Part shown: piece after piece, positions 1-8,615 of the stretch
How the letters are laid out: the number at the start of each line of letters is the position of its first letter
Position numbering within the stretch: the stretch's first letter is position 1
Assembly (NCBI RefSeq): GCF_900110755.1
Contig: NZ_FOFF01000001.1
Coordinates: 362,153-426,152 of the forward strand
Length of the DNA: 64,000 nucleotides
Direction: 5' to 3'
From: Streptomyces sp. yr375
GTDB taxonomy: Bacteria > Actinomycetota > Actinomycetes > Streptomycetales > Streptomycetaceae
Position numbers and translations under genes: made by a program
The notes under the pieces: model-generated
Seen by the model: the letters and a program-made list of their open reading frames with translations, nothing else
What the model was told of the DNA's origin: nothing
Databases searched by the model: none

Positions 1-96
1 CGGAGGGGCCCGGACTCGGAGGGGCCCGGACTCGGAGGGGCCCGGACTCGGAGGGGCCCGGACTCGGAGGGGCCCGGACTCGGAGGGGCCCGGACC
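1..96. repeat. 16-bp tandem repeat array cut by the window edge
   Basis: The unit CGGAGGGGCCCGGACT is repeated head to tail from base 1: five perfect copies and a sixth ending in C instead of T. The array may extend beyond the left edge. Each unit contains GGGGCCC, so a transcript could fold on itself. It lies just beyond the 3' end of the leftward response-regulator gene. No coding frame across it looks real. Copy number is probably variable between strains. Confidence 0.9.
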
Positions 97-118
97 CGGA
101 CGGTACGGAGTCCGTCCG
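97..118. terminator. hairpin after the response-regulator gene
   Basis: A 7-bp perfect stem (CGGACGG at 97-103, CCGTCCG at 112-118) encloses an 8-base loop. It lies 6 bases beyond the stop codon of the leftward regulator gene at 125. There is no T-tract, which is usual for actinobacterial terminators. It may act in both orientations. Termination is inferred from position and stem only. Confidence 0.45.
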
Positions 119-124
119 CAGGTG

Positions 125-775
125 TCACCCGAGGTCCAGTAGCCCCCGGCGTACCGCCTCCGACACCGCTGCCGCGCGGTTGTCCGCGCCGAGCTTGCGG
201 TAGACGCGGACGAGGTGGGTCTTGACGGTGGCCTCGCTGAGGAACAGGGCCTCGGCGATGGACCGGTTGCTCAGCCCGTCGGCCAGCAGCCGCACCACCT
301 CCACCTCCCGCCCGCTCAACTCCCGCTCGGGAGCGGGTGCTTGGGCGACGAGTTCGCCCACGACCTCCGCGCCGAGCCCGAGCGCTCCGACGGCCACGCC
401 GCGCACGGCCCGAAACAGCTCCTGCGGCGGACCCGCCTTCAGGACATAGCCCCGCGCCCCCGCCTCCAGCGCCCGCACGACATCGACCCGCCCCGAGTAA
501 CTCGTCAGCATCACCACGGGAACCCCGGGTGCCGCGACCCCCAGTCTGCGCACCGCCTCGATCCCGTCGATCCCGGCTCCGCCGCCGCCCGCGAACCGCA
601 GGTCCATCAGCACCACGTCTGGGACCAGCGCGGCCCCGAGCCGCACGGCCTCCTCCGCGGTGCCCGCCTCGGCGACCACCTCCAGGTCCGGTTCACCCTC
701 CAGCAGCGCGCGCAGCCCGGCCCGTACGACGGCGTGGTCGTCCGCGAGCAGCACACGCAACGGGGCACCGCTCAC
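125..775 (-). CDS. NarL/LuxR-family response regulator
   Basis: A 216-residue response regulator of a two-component system, acting as a cytoplasmic DNA-binding protein. The receiver domain (about 1-125) has the acidic pair in LADDH near residue 12, the phospho-acceptor Asp near 58 in VLMDLR, and Lys in YVLKAG. The C-terminal LuxR helix-turn-helix includes LSGREVEVVRLLADG and SEATVKTHL. A glycine-rich insertion (AGGGGAG) follows the phospho-acceptor strand. The GTG start at 775 overlaps the kinase stop by 4 bases (GTGA), so the two are translationally coupled. A longer open frame to 901 overlaps the kinase and lacks family similarity. Confidence 0.9.
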   Translation of the reverse strand: MSGAPLRVLLADDHAVVRAGLRALLEGEPDLEVVAEAGTAEEAVRLGAALVPDVVLMDLRFAGGGGAGIDGIEAVRRLGVAAPGVPVVMLTSYSGRVDVVRALEAGARGYVLKAGPPQELFRAVRGVAVGALGLGAEVVGELVAQAPAPERELSGREVEVVRLLADGLSNRSIAEALFLSEATVKTHLVRVYRKLGADNRAAAVSEAVRRGLLDLG

Positions 776-2094
776 CCGGCGGCCACCGCACTCGGCGCGG
801 CAGCAGGGCGTGCCGCCGATGCCGCCGACGACACGGGCACCGTGGCCCGCACGCACGTACCGCGCCCCGGCGCGCTGCCGACCTCCAGCTCGCCGCCGCA
901 CTCGCGCAGCCGCGCCCGGGCCGCCGGAATCCCGAGCCCGCGGCCCGGACCCGAAGCGGCGCCGACCCGGCCCGCGTCGAACCCCGCGCCGTCGTCCCGG
1001 ACTTCGAGCTCCACCCGGTCGGCGTGGCCGTACAGGGTGACCAGGACGTTCACCGCGCGGGCGTGTTCACGCACGTTGGCCAGGGTGCTCTGGGCGACCC
1101 GGAACAGGGTCGCGGCCACCGCGCCGTCCAGGGCGGGCCGGGCCGCGCCCAGCGCGCGGAACCGTACCCGGGCCGCCGCCCCCTCCGCCTCCGCCCGGTC
1201 GCACAGCAGCCGCAGCGCGCCCTCCAGGCCGGCCTCGTCCACGGCGGTCGGCGTCAGGTCCCGGATGATCCTGCGGGTCTCCGCGAGGTTGGCGCGCAGC
1301 CCGTCGGCGACCGCCCGGACCCGGGTCCGCGCCACACCCGGACGGGCGTCCCAGTCACGGTCCGCCGCCTGCAACAGCATGACGCCGCCCGCCAGTTCCT
1401 GGGCCAGCGTGTCGTGCAGGTCCCGGGCGATTCGGGCACGCTCCGCCAACACGCCCGCCGCACGCTGCTGTTGGGCGAGCACGTCCCGGGTGCCGCGCAA
1501 CTCCTCGACGAGCCGCAGCCGTTCGGCCGCGGCACGCTGCTGGGCGCGGTAGAGAGCCACCGTGCCCCACACCGCCGCCACCGGGATCAGCACGATCTCC
1601 GGGTCGAACTCCCCGGCGCTGCACATGAGTTGACCAGCCAGCACGACGGTCAGCGCGGCCACCGCCACCCCGGCCGACCGCCGGTCCAGCGCCCGCAGCG
1701 CCGCACAGGCCAACGGCACCGCGCACCACACGTAGGCGGCGGTGAGCGATGCGGGAGCAAGGAGGACGAGAACCGTCCACAGCGCCAGCAGCGCCGCGAC
1801 CCACACCGGCCGCCCGAACCGCCCCAGCCGGTCCAACCTGTCCCCGGCCGCGAGCCCGCCCGTGTACACGACCGCCAGCAGTCCGCTGACGGTCACGATG
1901 TCCCAGCACAGCTCGATCCTCACCTGCACCAGCCGCACCAGACCCGCGCCGACGACGAGGAAGAACGTCAGATGCGAGACACGGTCCAACGCCGACCGGC
2001 TCCCACGGGCGGCCCCCGCATAGGCACCAGACGTACCAGGCGTACCAGACGTACCAGAGGCACCGGAGGTTCGGTCGGGAGCGCGGTCGGGCAC
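772..2094 (-). CDS. Two-component sensor histidine kinase (HisKA_3 type)
   Basis: A membrane sensor kinase of about 440 residues, partner of the response regulator that follows it. After a Ser/Gly/Thr-rich start come about five or six hydrophobic segments (about 40-180). A dimerisation/phosphoacceptor domain follows with ARDLHDTLAQE, His near residue 227. The HATPase domain is at the C-terminus (DDGAGFD, GRGLGIPAARARL, and a glycine-rich GSAPGRGT end). The GTG start at 2094 is chosen because AAGGGGA lies 6 bases upstream. An upstream ATG at 2226 would overlap the next gene. The signal sensed cannot be read from sequence. Confidence 0.88.
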   Translation of the reverse strand: MPDRAPDRTSGASGTSGTPGTSGAYAGAARGSRSALDRVSHLTFFLVVGAGLVRLVQVRIELCWDIVTVSGLLAVVYTGGLAAGDRLDRLGRFGRPVWVAALLALWTVLVLLAPASLTAAYVWCAVPLACAALRALDRRSAGVAVAALTVVLAGQLMCSAGEFDPEIVLIPVAAVWGTVALYRAQQRAAAERLRLVEELRGTRDVLAQQQRAAGVLAERARIARDLHDTLAQELAGGVMLLQAADRDWDARPGVARTRVRAVADGLRANLAETRRIIRDLTPTAVDEAGLEGALRLLCDRAEAEGAAARVRFRALGAARPALDGAVAATLFRVAQSTLANVREHARAVNVLVTLYGHADRVELEVRDDGAGFDAGRVGAASGPGRGLGIPAARARLRECGGELEVGSAPGRGTCVRATVPVSSAASAARPAAAPSAVAAG

Positions 2095-2197
2095 GGCAAA
2101 TCCCCTTGGACGATGATCCGTTCGAACAGGGCGGCCGAGTCTATCCGTCAGCGGCAGGAGATGTGTGAGGCCCGTCGAGGGCGGCCGGCGGCGTCCG

Positions 2198-3343
2198 TCA
2201 CGCCCCCGGGTGCAGCCCGAGCACACCCGGCGTCGGGTCGCCCTTAGCCTCGCCGAAGTACAGGGCGAACGTCTGCTTCAGCCGCTCCACCTCGGCCCGG
2301 TCGGCCATGAAGCGGGGGAAGCCGTCGATGTTCGCGTTCGGGTACTCCCAGATCGGCTTCAGGTTGGCCGCGGGAGTGACGTCCGTGCGGACCGACCAGC
2401 CGTTGAAGGAGTTCTGCTGACTGTCCTTCGACAACTGCCAGTTGAGGTAGAGCTTGGCGGCCGTGGGGTGCGCGGCCTGCTTCAGGATCGCCGCCCGCTG
2501 CCCCCATCCCATGAACGGGGCGCTGTCCGGGACGACCCACTTCACCGGGCCTGGCGCGAGGGGCGCTCCTGCGCCGCCGACGCCGATCGCGTACTGCCCC
2601 GACTGCACGGCGTCGCCGGGCGAGTTGCTGCCGCGCGCGAACCGGACGTCCTGCGCGGCCAGTCCGGCCACCCAGTCCCAGCCGTAGTGCTTGACGTACA
2701 GGGAGTACAGGAACAGCGAGGCGTCGTCGTCGTTCGGGTACGACGACGCGATCCGCCCCTTCCACTTCGCGTCGAGCAGGTCCAGCGGGGTGCGAGGCGC
2801 GTCCGAACCCACCGCGTCCGGCCCGTACATGAAGCTGAAGCCGATCGCCGCGACCGCGACCCACGCGCCCTGCGGGTCCTTGAACGCGTCGTAGACCTTC
2901 GAGAACCCGGCGGGCTTGTACGACAGCAGCCGGCCCTGGGCCTTCCAGCGGGTGAAGTCCTGAAGCGTCTGCAACTGGACGACGTCGGGGACGAGGGTGC
3001 CGGTGGCGAGCTGGTTGTCGACCCGGACGTCGTGGTACTTGCTGTAGTCGACGACCATGGTCAGCTCGACGTCCGGGAAACGCTCGCGCCAGGCGGCCCT
3101 GACGCCGTCCTGCTGGGTCGGGGTGTCCCCGCCGGCATAGACGACGAGCTTGCCCCCTTCCGCGACGGCGGCCCGGTACAACTCGTCGAGCGACCTGCTC
3201 TCCTCGGCACCGGCACCGGTCCGGTCGGCGGAAGCGGGGGAGACAGGGGAGGCGGACGCCGGGGACGTGCCGAGGGCGCTGAGGCCGAGGGCGGCACCCG
3301 CCCCGGTCGCGAGGAGACGCCTTCTGCTGGGGAAGCTGGGCAT
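2198..3343 (-). CDS. Extracellular solute-binding protein (ABC family 1), Tat-exported
   Basis: A 381-residue periplasmic-type binding protein. The N-terminus MPSFPSRRRLLATGAGAAL is a twin-arginine signal followed by a hydrophobic stretch and an ASA cleavage region near residue 31. The rest resembles family-1 solute-binding proteins of the ferric-iron or polyamine type (LYRAAVAEGGKLVVYAGG, PDVVQLQTLQDFTRW, WKGRIASSYPND). The start at 3343 has GAGAGG upstream. No ABC permease or ATPase gene is adjacent, so it is an orphan and may use a transporter encoded elsewhere. Its ligand is unknown. It lies upstream of, and on the same strand as, the two-component pair, with a 103-bp gap. Confidence 0.82.
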   Translation of the reverse strand: MPSFPSRRRLLATGAGAALGLSALGTSPASASPVSPASADRTGAGAEESRSLDELYRAAVAEGGKLVVYAGGDTPTQQDGVRAAWRERFPDVELTMVVDYSKYHDVRVDNQLATGTLVPDVVQLQTLQDFTRWKAQGRLLSYKPAGFSKVYDAFKDPQGAWVAVAAIGFSFMYGPDAVGSDAPRTPLDLLDAKWKGRIASSYPNDDDASLFLYSLYVKHYGWDWVAGLAAQDVRFARGSNSPGDAVQSGQYAIGVGGAGAPLAPGPVKWVVPDSAPFMGWGQRAAILKQAAHPTAAKLYLNWQLSKDSQQNSFNGWSVRTDVTPAANLKPIWEYPNANIDGFPRFMADRAEVERLKQTFALYFGEAKGDPTPGVLGLHPGA

Positions 3344-3541
3344 GCTGGGGAGACCTCTCTGGACTCTCAGGGGGAGTGGGGGGTGGGGGCCGACCGGGCA
3401 CCACGGTCGAGGCCGAGTCTGCCGGTCCGGGAGGCCGCCCGCTGTCCTCCGGACGGAGCGGATGACGGACGTACGGTGGAATCCCTGTTCAACCGATCGG
3501 TTGAACACCCCCTGCAAGCACCGCCGTTACGGCCGGGCCAG

Positions 3542-4562
3542 TCAGCGCATCGCGAGCGCGAGGTGCAGCCGCAGCCGGTTCTGAGGCGTCCGCACCGGTC
3601 CTGGAGCGTGGAGTGGTGGACGTTCGCCTCGGCCACCGCCGCCCGCAGACTCGGCGTGGCGGTGACGGCGTACAGGGTCGCGAGCAGCCAGGGGACGTCC
3701 ACGGCGGCCGACTCGACCGCGCAGACGTCCCGCGACGGTTCGGCACGACGACATCGGCCAACAGGGCGATGCCGCCGAGCTCTTCGGCGTACACGACCCC
3801 CGGTCCGGGGTCCTGCGCGGTGCCGTCCGTGGTGAAACGCAGCGCGGTGCGGGCCGCCGCCCAGGAGCGGTGCGGCTCGGGCACCGGCACGGCGGGCCCG
3901 ACCCCGGCCCGGCCGACGGGCCCCGCGTCCCGGGCGTCCGCGGGCAGCACCCGGGGCAGGCCGCCGGGCGTGGCCCGGGCGCGGGCCGGGGCGGCGGGGG
4001 CGAGGCCGAGCCGGCGGGCCGCGTGCAGCCGGGCCGGTTCGGCGGCCGTGGCGTCGAGGAGGGTCTCGATCAGGGCGGGATCGTCGAGCGGGGCCCGGCC
4101 GTGCGTACGGTCGAGGACGAGGCGGGCCGCGCCGGCCGCCCGTTCCAGGATCACGGCGTCCACGACGCTGGGTGCCGCACCGCCGTGTTCCAGCCGCAGC
4201 GTGGCAGCGCCGCCGGGCGTCAACGCAGTGGACGGCCAGTCCGGGTCCGGCGGCAGATCCGTGTCCCGGCGCGTGCCGTCGGCCTCCACCCGGATCCGCA
4301 CCCGCCGGTCGGCGTCGACGAGCCGCGCGGCCACCCCGGCCGGCACCGCAGCACCGCGCACCAGCGCCTCGGCCCCGGCCCGCGACTCGGCCAGCCGGTC
4401 GAACTAGGCGATGACCCGCACGGCGGTCAGGTCCAACTGTGCGAGCAGTGCGATCCCCGGACCCTGCCGGATGGCCGGAATGTCCTCGAGGTTCAGCCCC
4501 GGCTGGACCATCTCGCTGGTCAGTTCCAGCGCGGCGGCACGCGGGTCATGGGTTCTCCTCAT
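3542..4562 (-). pseudogene. Decayed PucR/CdaR-type transcriptional regulator
   Basis: The leftward strand carries pieces of one regulator spread over three frames. The first piece, around ALELTSEMVQPG, ends at an in-frame TAG (4404-4406). The same frame resumes with FDRLAESRAGAEALV and runs to GGIALLADVV near 3750. The C-terminal helix-turn-helix then continues in a second frame (VPWLLATLYAV, EANVHHSTLQ) and ends in a third (QNRLRLHLALAMR, stop at 3542). So at least one nonsense change and two frameshifts are present. The best ribosome-binding site (GAGGAGA) serves an ATG at 4549 in yet another frame, suggesting further damage at the start. The family call rests on the HTH ending and the overall layout. 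Confidence 0.7.
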
Positions 4563-4597
4563 GCCGGACGCCGGACGCCGGACGCCGGACGCCGGAC
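4563..4597. repeat. Five tandem copies of a 7-bp unit
   Basis: The heptamer GCCGGAC occurs five times in a row directly upstream of the broken regulator. The number of bases is not a multiple of three per unit, so copy-number slippage would change any reading frame through it. It probably sits in the former promoter or leader of that gene. Confidence 0.85.
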
Positions 4598-4700
4598 GCG
4601 AAACGCGGATGCGCGCCGACTCGAGCCCGCCCATGGTCGGCGCAGCCGCCCCCGCCGGACCGCCACCGCCCGCCGGACCACCGCCGTACGGCGGAACCTG

Positions 4701-4716
4701 CCCGCCATTCGGCGGG
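4701..4716. other. Short perfect hairpin upstream of terC
   Basis: CCCGCC (4701-4706) and GGCGGG (4711-4716) flank ATTC. It lies in the gap between the broken leftward regulator and the rightward terC gene. It could be a weak terminator or chance in GC-rich DNA. The stretch 4717-4840 shows no other structure I would defend; no riboswitch consensus was recognised. Confidence 0.3.
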
Positions 4717-4840
4717 TGACATCCGTCCCCGGGCTCGCGTCTTGCCAATACGTGACCTTTTGTTCACCTCTGAGGGGTGGAAAAGATTCGGCCACTGCGA
4801 CAATGATTTTCACCCTCATACAGACATCGGAGTACCACCA

Positions 4841-5815
4841 GTGAACGTATCGCTCTCGGTCTGGCTGCTGACGATCGCGGCCTTGTGCGCGCTCGTCGCC
4901 GTCGACTTCTTCATCGGCCGCAAGCCGCACGACGTCTCGGTCAAGGAGGCCGGCACCTGGACGATCGTCTGGGTCGTGCTGGCCTGCCTGTTCGGGCTCG
5001 GCCTGTTCTTCTTCGGCGGCGGCAAGCCGACGGGCGAGTTCTTCGCCGGGTACATCACCGAGAAGTCGCTGAGCGTGGACAACCTCTTCGTGTTCGTCCT
5101 GATCATGGGCAAGTTCGCGGTGCCCACGCAGTACCAGCAGCGGGTGCTGATGGTGGGCGTGCTGATGGCCCTCGTGCTGCGCGCGGTGTTCATCGCGGCC
5201 GGCGCGGCGATCATCTCGACGTTCTCCTGGGTGTTCTACCTCTTCGGCGCCTTCCTGATCTGGACGGCGTGGAAGCTGATCCAGGACGCCAAGAAGGACG
5301 CGCACGAGGAGGAGTTCGAGGAGAGCAAGCTGCTCAAGGCGGTGGAGAAGCGGTTCGGTGTGGCCGACCGCTACCACGGCACGAAGCTGTGGATCGAAGA
5401 GAACGGCAAGCGGGTCATGACCCCGATGCTGGTCGTGATGCTGGCGATCGGCTCCACCGACGTGCTCTTCGCCCTCGACTCGATCCCCGCCATCTACGGG
5501 CTCACCGAGGACCCGTACATCGTCTTCACCGCCAACGCGTTCGCCCTGATGGGCCTGCGCCAGTTGTACTTCCTCATCGGCGGCCTGCTGAAGAAGCTGG
5601 TCCACCTCAGCTACGGCCTGTCGATCATCCTCGGCTTCATCGGCGTCAAACTGCTGCTGCACGCGCTGCACGAGTCCGGGGTCCACGTCCCCGAGATCAG
5701 CATCCCGTTCTCGCTCGGCTTCATCGTGCTCGTCCTAGGCGTCACGACCGTCACCAGCCTGCGCGCCTCCAAGCGGCAGGAGGAGGCCGTGGCCCGGGAC
5801 AGTTCCCCGGTGTAG
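4841..5815 (+). CDS. TerC-family integral membrane protein
   Basis: A 324-residue membrane protein of the TerC/Alx family, whose members are linked to tellurite resistance and to manganese export. It has about eight to nine hydrophobic segments and the two family signatures with acidic residues inside membrane segments: SVDNLFVFVLIM near 72-83 and STDVLFALDSIPA near 205-217. A charged loop (DAKKDAHEEEFEES) separates the halves. The GTG start at 4841 has GGAG 8 bases upstream; longer upstream reading is not similar to the family. Metal-ion transport is inferred from the family, not shown here. Confidence 0.9.
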   Translation: MNVSLSVWLLTIAALCALVAVDFFIGRKPHDVSVKEAGTWTIVWVVLACLFGLGLFFFGGGKPTGEFFAGYITEKSLSVDNLFVFVLIMGKFAVPTQYQQRVLMVGVLMALVLRAVFIAAGAAIISTFSWVFYLFGAFLIWTAWKLIQDAKKDAHEEEFEESKLLKAVEKRFGVADRYHGTKLWIEENGKRVMTPMLVVMLAIGSTDVLFALDSIPAIYGLTEDPYIVFTANAFALMGLRQLYFLIGGLLKKLVHLSYGLSIILGFIGVKLLLHALHESGVHVPEISIPFSLGFIVLVLGVTTVTSLRASKRQEEAVARDSSPV

Positions 5816-5845
5816 CGGGCTCCACACCGCGACGGCGGGACGGCG

Positions 5846-6793
5846 CTACGGCGCTGGCGCCGCCTCCGCGCGCATCAGCACGCAGTCGAACTCGATCACC
5901 CGCCCCGTGGCCGCCTCGCGCGTCACGGGGTACATGCCGGTGATGCCGAACCCGGCGGCCTCGTACGTTGCGACGGCCTCGCCCATGCCGGGGCTGCCCT
6001 CGTAGAGCCTCAGCACGGCGACCTCGGACTGCATGCCGACGAACTCCGCGATCCGCTCCCCGGCCCCGGCGAACACCTCCAGGTCATAGCCCTGGGTGTC
6101 CATCTTGAGGAAGGGGCGCGGATCGGCGAGGCCGGCCAGCGCCTCGTCCATGACCTCCGCCAGCCTGCGCACGCGGATCTCCTCGGTGTCGGCCTTTCTG
6201 AACCGGCTGTAGCGGTCCTTGCCGTAGTCGCTCGCCGGCAGCAGGGAGTTCATCGTCTGCCAGCCGATGTGGATCTCCGCGGTCGTCTCCTCGCGGCCCA
6301 GCCCGCACTGCACGACGTGCCAGTCGGGGTCGTCCGCGGCGGCCCGCGCCAGCCGGGCGAACGTCTCGGACGTCGGCTCGAAGGAGACGATCCGGCCGCC
6401 GTAGCCGAGCCCGCGCAGCCGCTTGGCGTACTGGCCGGTGTTGGCGCCGACGTCGAAGACGCAGTTCACGCCGTAGCGTTCCAGCATCGCGGTGACGTGC
6501 TGGGCGCAGAGGTATTCGGCGGCGGCCAGTTGCAGTGCGCGCTCGTCCCGCCGGTCCGGTGAGTCAATGAGGAGCACGGCGCCGGTGTCGCCCAGCCGCA
6601 CGGCGTCGCCCCGCACGACCTCGTCCCGCGCGCCGTCCCTGATCCGCCGCAGCACCCAGGTGTCCTTGTCCGAGCGGATCGCCCGGTACGGCCCGTCGCG
6701 CCGCGAGACCACCGCCGTCCCCGGCCCGAGATCGGTCACCCGGACCCCGATACGGGGCATCAGGCCGAGCAGTCGTCGATAAAGGGTGCGCAT
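5846..6793 (-). CDS. FkbM-family SAM-dependent methyltransferase
   Basis: A 315-residue protein with an FkbM-type methyltransferase domain in its C-terminal two thirds. The SAM-binding glycine motif is VFDVGANTGQYAKRL (near 110-125), followed by IVSFEPTSETF and a later LKMDTQGYDLEVF acidic segment typical of the family. The first 90 residues are an N-terminal extension. The ATG at 6793 has AGGGG upstream. FkbM proteins methylate hydroxyls of sugars or secondary metabolites. No glycosyltransferase or biosynthetic gene is adjacent, so the substrate is unknown. Confidence 0.85.
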   Translation of the reverse strand: MRTLYRRLLGLMPRIGVRVTDLGPGTAVVSRRDGPYRAIRSDKDTWVLRRIRDGARDEVVRGDAVRLGDTGAVLLIDSPDRRDERALQLAAAEYLCAQHVTAMLERYGVNCVFDVGANTGQYAKRLRGLGYGGRIVSFEPTSETFARLARAAADDPDWHVVQCGLGREETTAEIHIGWQTMNSLLPASDYGKDRYSRFRKADTEEIRVRRLAEVMDEALAGLADPRPFLKMDTQGYDLEVFAGAGERIAEFVGMQSEVAVLRLYEGSPGMGEAVATYEAAGFGITGMYPVTREAATGRVIEFDCVLMRAEAAPAP

Positions 6794-6958
6794 CTCCCCA
6801 CCCCTACCAGATCCGACCCGAAACGGTCTGCACGCAAAACGACATTCGCGTCCGGTCACCGCCTCTTGGCTTCGAGAGCACTCGAATGCCTGGCGTCACC
6901 GGAGTCGGTGCAGGGGCAGGGCGGGGGACGGCAGACCGGACGACGATCGGAGACGGAC

Positions 6959-7837
6959 ATGCGTGTGGGTGTACACATCAACCAGTTCGGCCACAGCCGG
7001 GGCGCGAGCGCGCTCGGCGCCGAACTCGCCGCGGCCGGCGCCGCGGCGGAGGCGGCCGGGGTGAGCCGCCTGTCGGTGATGGACCACTACTTCCAGATGG
7101 AGTTCAACGGCGGCGCCGAGGCCCCCATGCTGGAGGCCTATACGACCCTGGCCTACCTCGCGGCCCACACCTCCACGATCAGGCTCGGCGCGCTGGTCAC
7201 CGGCGTGACCTACCGGCACCCCGGGCTGCTCGCCAAGATCGCCACGACGCTCGACGTGCTGTCCGGCGGCCGGGCCTCGCTGGGCATCGGCGCGGCCTGG
7301 TACGACCGTGAGCACGAGGGCCTCGGGGTGCCGTTCCCGCCGACCGCCGAGCGGTTCGAGCGGCTGGAGGAGACCCTGCGCGTCTGCCTGCAGATGTGGG
7401 ACCCGGAGAACGACGGGCCGTTCGAGGGCGCCCACTACCGGCTCGCCGAGACCCTGTGCGTGCCCGCTCCGGTCAGCGCCCCGCACCCGGAGATCCTGAT
7501 CGGCGGCGGGGGCGAGCGCAAGACGCTGCGGCTGGTCGCCCGGTACGCGGACGCCTGCAACCTCTTCGCCTCGACGCCCGAGGAGGTCGGCCACAAACTG
7601 GACGTCCTGCGCGGGCACTGCGACACGGAAGACCGCGACTACGCCACCGTCCTGAAGACGATGACGTACATGGGCGACGCCGCCGAAGACGACCTCGACG
7701 CCTTCCTGCGGGACGCCGGCGGCTACGCCAAGCTCGGCATCGACGAGGTGATCCTCGCCCCGCGTCTCGGCGAGACGGCCGGCTGGATCGAGCGGTTCGT
7801 GGCCCCCGCCGTACCGCGCCTGGCCGAACTGGACTGA
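6959..7837 (+). CDS. LLM-class F420-dependent oxidoreductase
   Basis: A 292-residue luciferase-like TIM-barrel oxidoreductase of the F420-dependent class. It starts MRVGVHINQFGHSRG and carries SVMDHYFQM, the strand TIRLGALVTGVTYRHPGLLAK, LGIGAAWYDREHEGLG and ILIGGGGERKTLRLVARYAD, all typical of this class. The ATG at 6959 follows GGAG. It is divergent from the FkbM gene. The substrate cannot be read from sequence. Confidence 0.88.
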   Translation: MRVGVHINQFGHSRGASALGAELAAAGAAAEAAGVSRLSVMDHYFQMEFNGGAEAPMLEAYTTLAYLAAHTSTIRLGALVTGVTYRHPGLLAKIATTLDVLSGGRASLGIGAAWYDREHEGLGVPFPPTAERFERLEETLRVCLQMWDPENDGPFEGAHYRLAETLCVPAPVSAPHPEILIGGGGERKTLRLVARYADACNLFASTPEEVGHKLDVLRGHCDTEDRDYATVLKTMTYMGDAAEDDLDAFLRDAGGYAKLGIDEVILAPRLGETAGWIERFVAPAVPRLAELD

Positions 7838-7860
7838 CCGGACCGGCGGACGCGCACGCG

Positions 7861-7902
7861 ACGCGAGGGGCCCCGGTGCAACCTTCCCGGAACCCCTCGC
7901 GT
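7861..7902. terminator. Bidirectional terminator between convergent genes
   Basis: A perfect 10-bp stem (ACGCGAGGGG at 7861-7870, CCCCTCGCGT at 7893-7902) encloses a 22-base loop in which CCGG elements can pair further. It sits between the stops of the rightward oxidoreductase (7837) and the leftward FMN reductase (7935), as expected for a shared terminator. Confidence 0.75.
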
Positions 7903-7934
7903 GCAGTACGACACTCCGGCGCGCCGACGAGGCC

Positions 7935-8498
7935 TCAGGCGGCCGTGACCTCGCCCGCGTGGCCGTGCAGACGCGCCACGACCTCGGTGAGCTGGGCGGC
8001 GACCTCGGCGTCGTCGACCGGGTGGGTCTCCGCGAAGCGGGTCAGCGAGCCCGGGATGGAGAGCTTCAGGTCCTCGATCACCTTGCCGCCGGCGATGCCC
8101 ACGGCCTTGCGGGCCTCGTCCTGCGCCCATACGCCGCCGAACTGGCCGAACGCGGTGCCGACCACGGCGACCGGCTTCCCGCCGAAGGCGCCGGCGCCGT
8201 AGGGGCGCGACAGCCAGTCGATGGCGTTCTTCAGGACGGCCGGGATGGTGCCGTTGTACTCGGGGGAGAACAGCAGGAAGGCGTCGGCGGCCTGGGCGGC
8301 GGCGCGCAGCTTCGCGGCGGCGGCGGGGACGCTGCCCTCGACGTCGACGTCCTCGTTGTAGAAGGGGATCTCGGCGAGGCCCTCGAAGAGGTCGACCTCG
8401 GCGCCCTCGGGAGCGACCTTGACGGCCGCCTCGGCGAGCTGGCGGTTGGTCGAACCGGCGCGGAGGCTGCCGACGAGCGCGAGGATGCGGACAGACAT
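7935..8498 (-). CDS. NADPH-dependent FMN reductase family protein
   Basis: A 187-residue flavodoxin-like protein. The FMN phosphate loop is GSLRAGSTNRQLA near residues 8-20, and the second signature is LFSPEYNGTIPAVLKNAIDWLSRP. Members reduce FMN, quinones, azo dyes or chromate. The ATG at 8498 has GGGAG 5 bases upstream. It is divergent from a TetR gene, with two identical-looking palindromes between them, so it is probably repressed by that TetR protein and induced by a quinone- or electrophile-like compound. Induction is inference. Confidence 0.88.
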   Translation of the reverse strand: MSVRILALVGSLRAGSTNRQLAEAAVKVAPEGAEVDLFEGLAEIPFYNEDVDVEGSVPAAAAKLRAAAQAADAFLLFSPEYNGTIPAVLKNAIDWLSRPYGAGAFGGKPVAVVGTAFGQFGGVWAQDEARKAVGIAGGKVIEDLKLSIPGSLTRFAETHPVDDAEVAAQLTEVVARLHGHAGEVTAA

Positions 8499-8537
8499 GG
8501 AAACTCCCAGAGACTGAAACATTGCCGTAACGGATCC

Positions 8538-8585
8538 GGACCGAGGTCCGTTTATTGTTCTAGCACCCTAACCGGACCGTGGTCC
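8538..8585. promoter_or_regulatory. Pair of TetR-type operators
   Basis: Two near-identical palindromes, GGACCGAGGTCC (8538-8549) and GGACCGTGGTCC (8574-8585), have centres 36 bp apart in the divergent gap between the FMN reductase and the TetR gene. They are the likely binding sites for that regulator and would control both genes. Confidence 0.75.
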
Positions 8586-8615
8586 AGTTTCTTCCCCGTG
8601 CTTTACGCTGAGTTC

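Noticed and set aside
1..96. CRISPR-like array
   Set aside because: Repeats are 16 bp and directly abutting with no spacers, and no cas gene is present.
4717..4840. yybP-ykoY manganese riboswitch ahead of terC
   Set aside because: TerC genes often carry one, but I could not match the conserved bulges or stem arrangement; a few GGAG-like bases are not enough.
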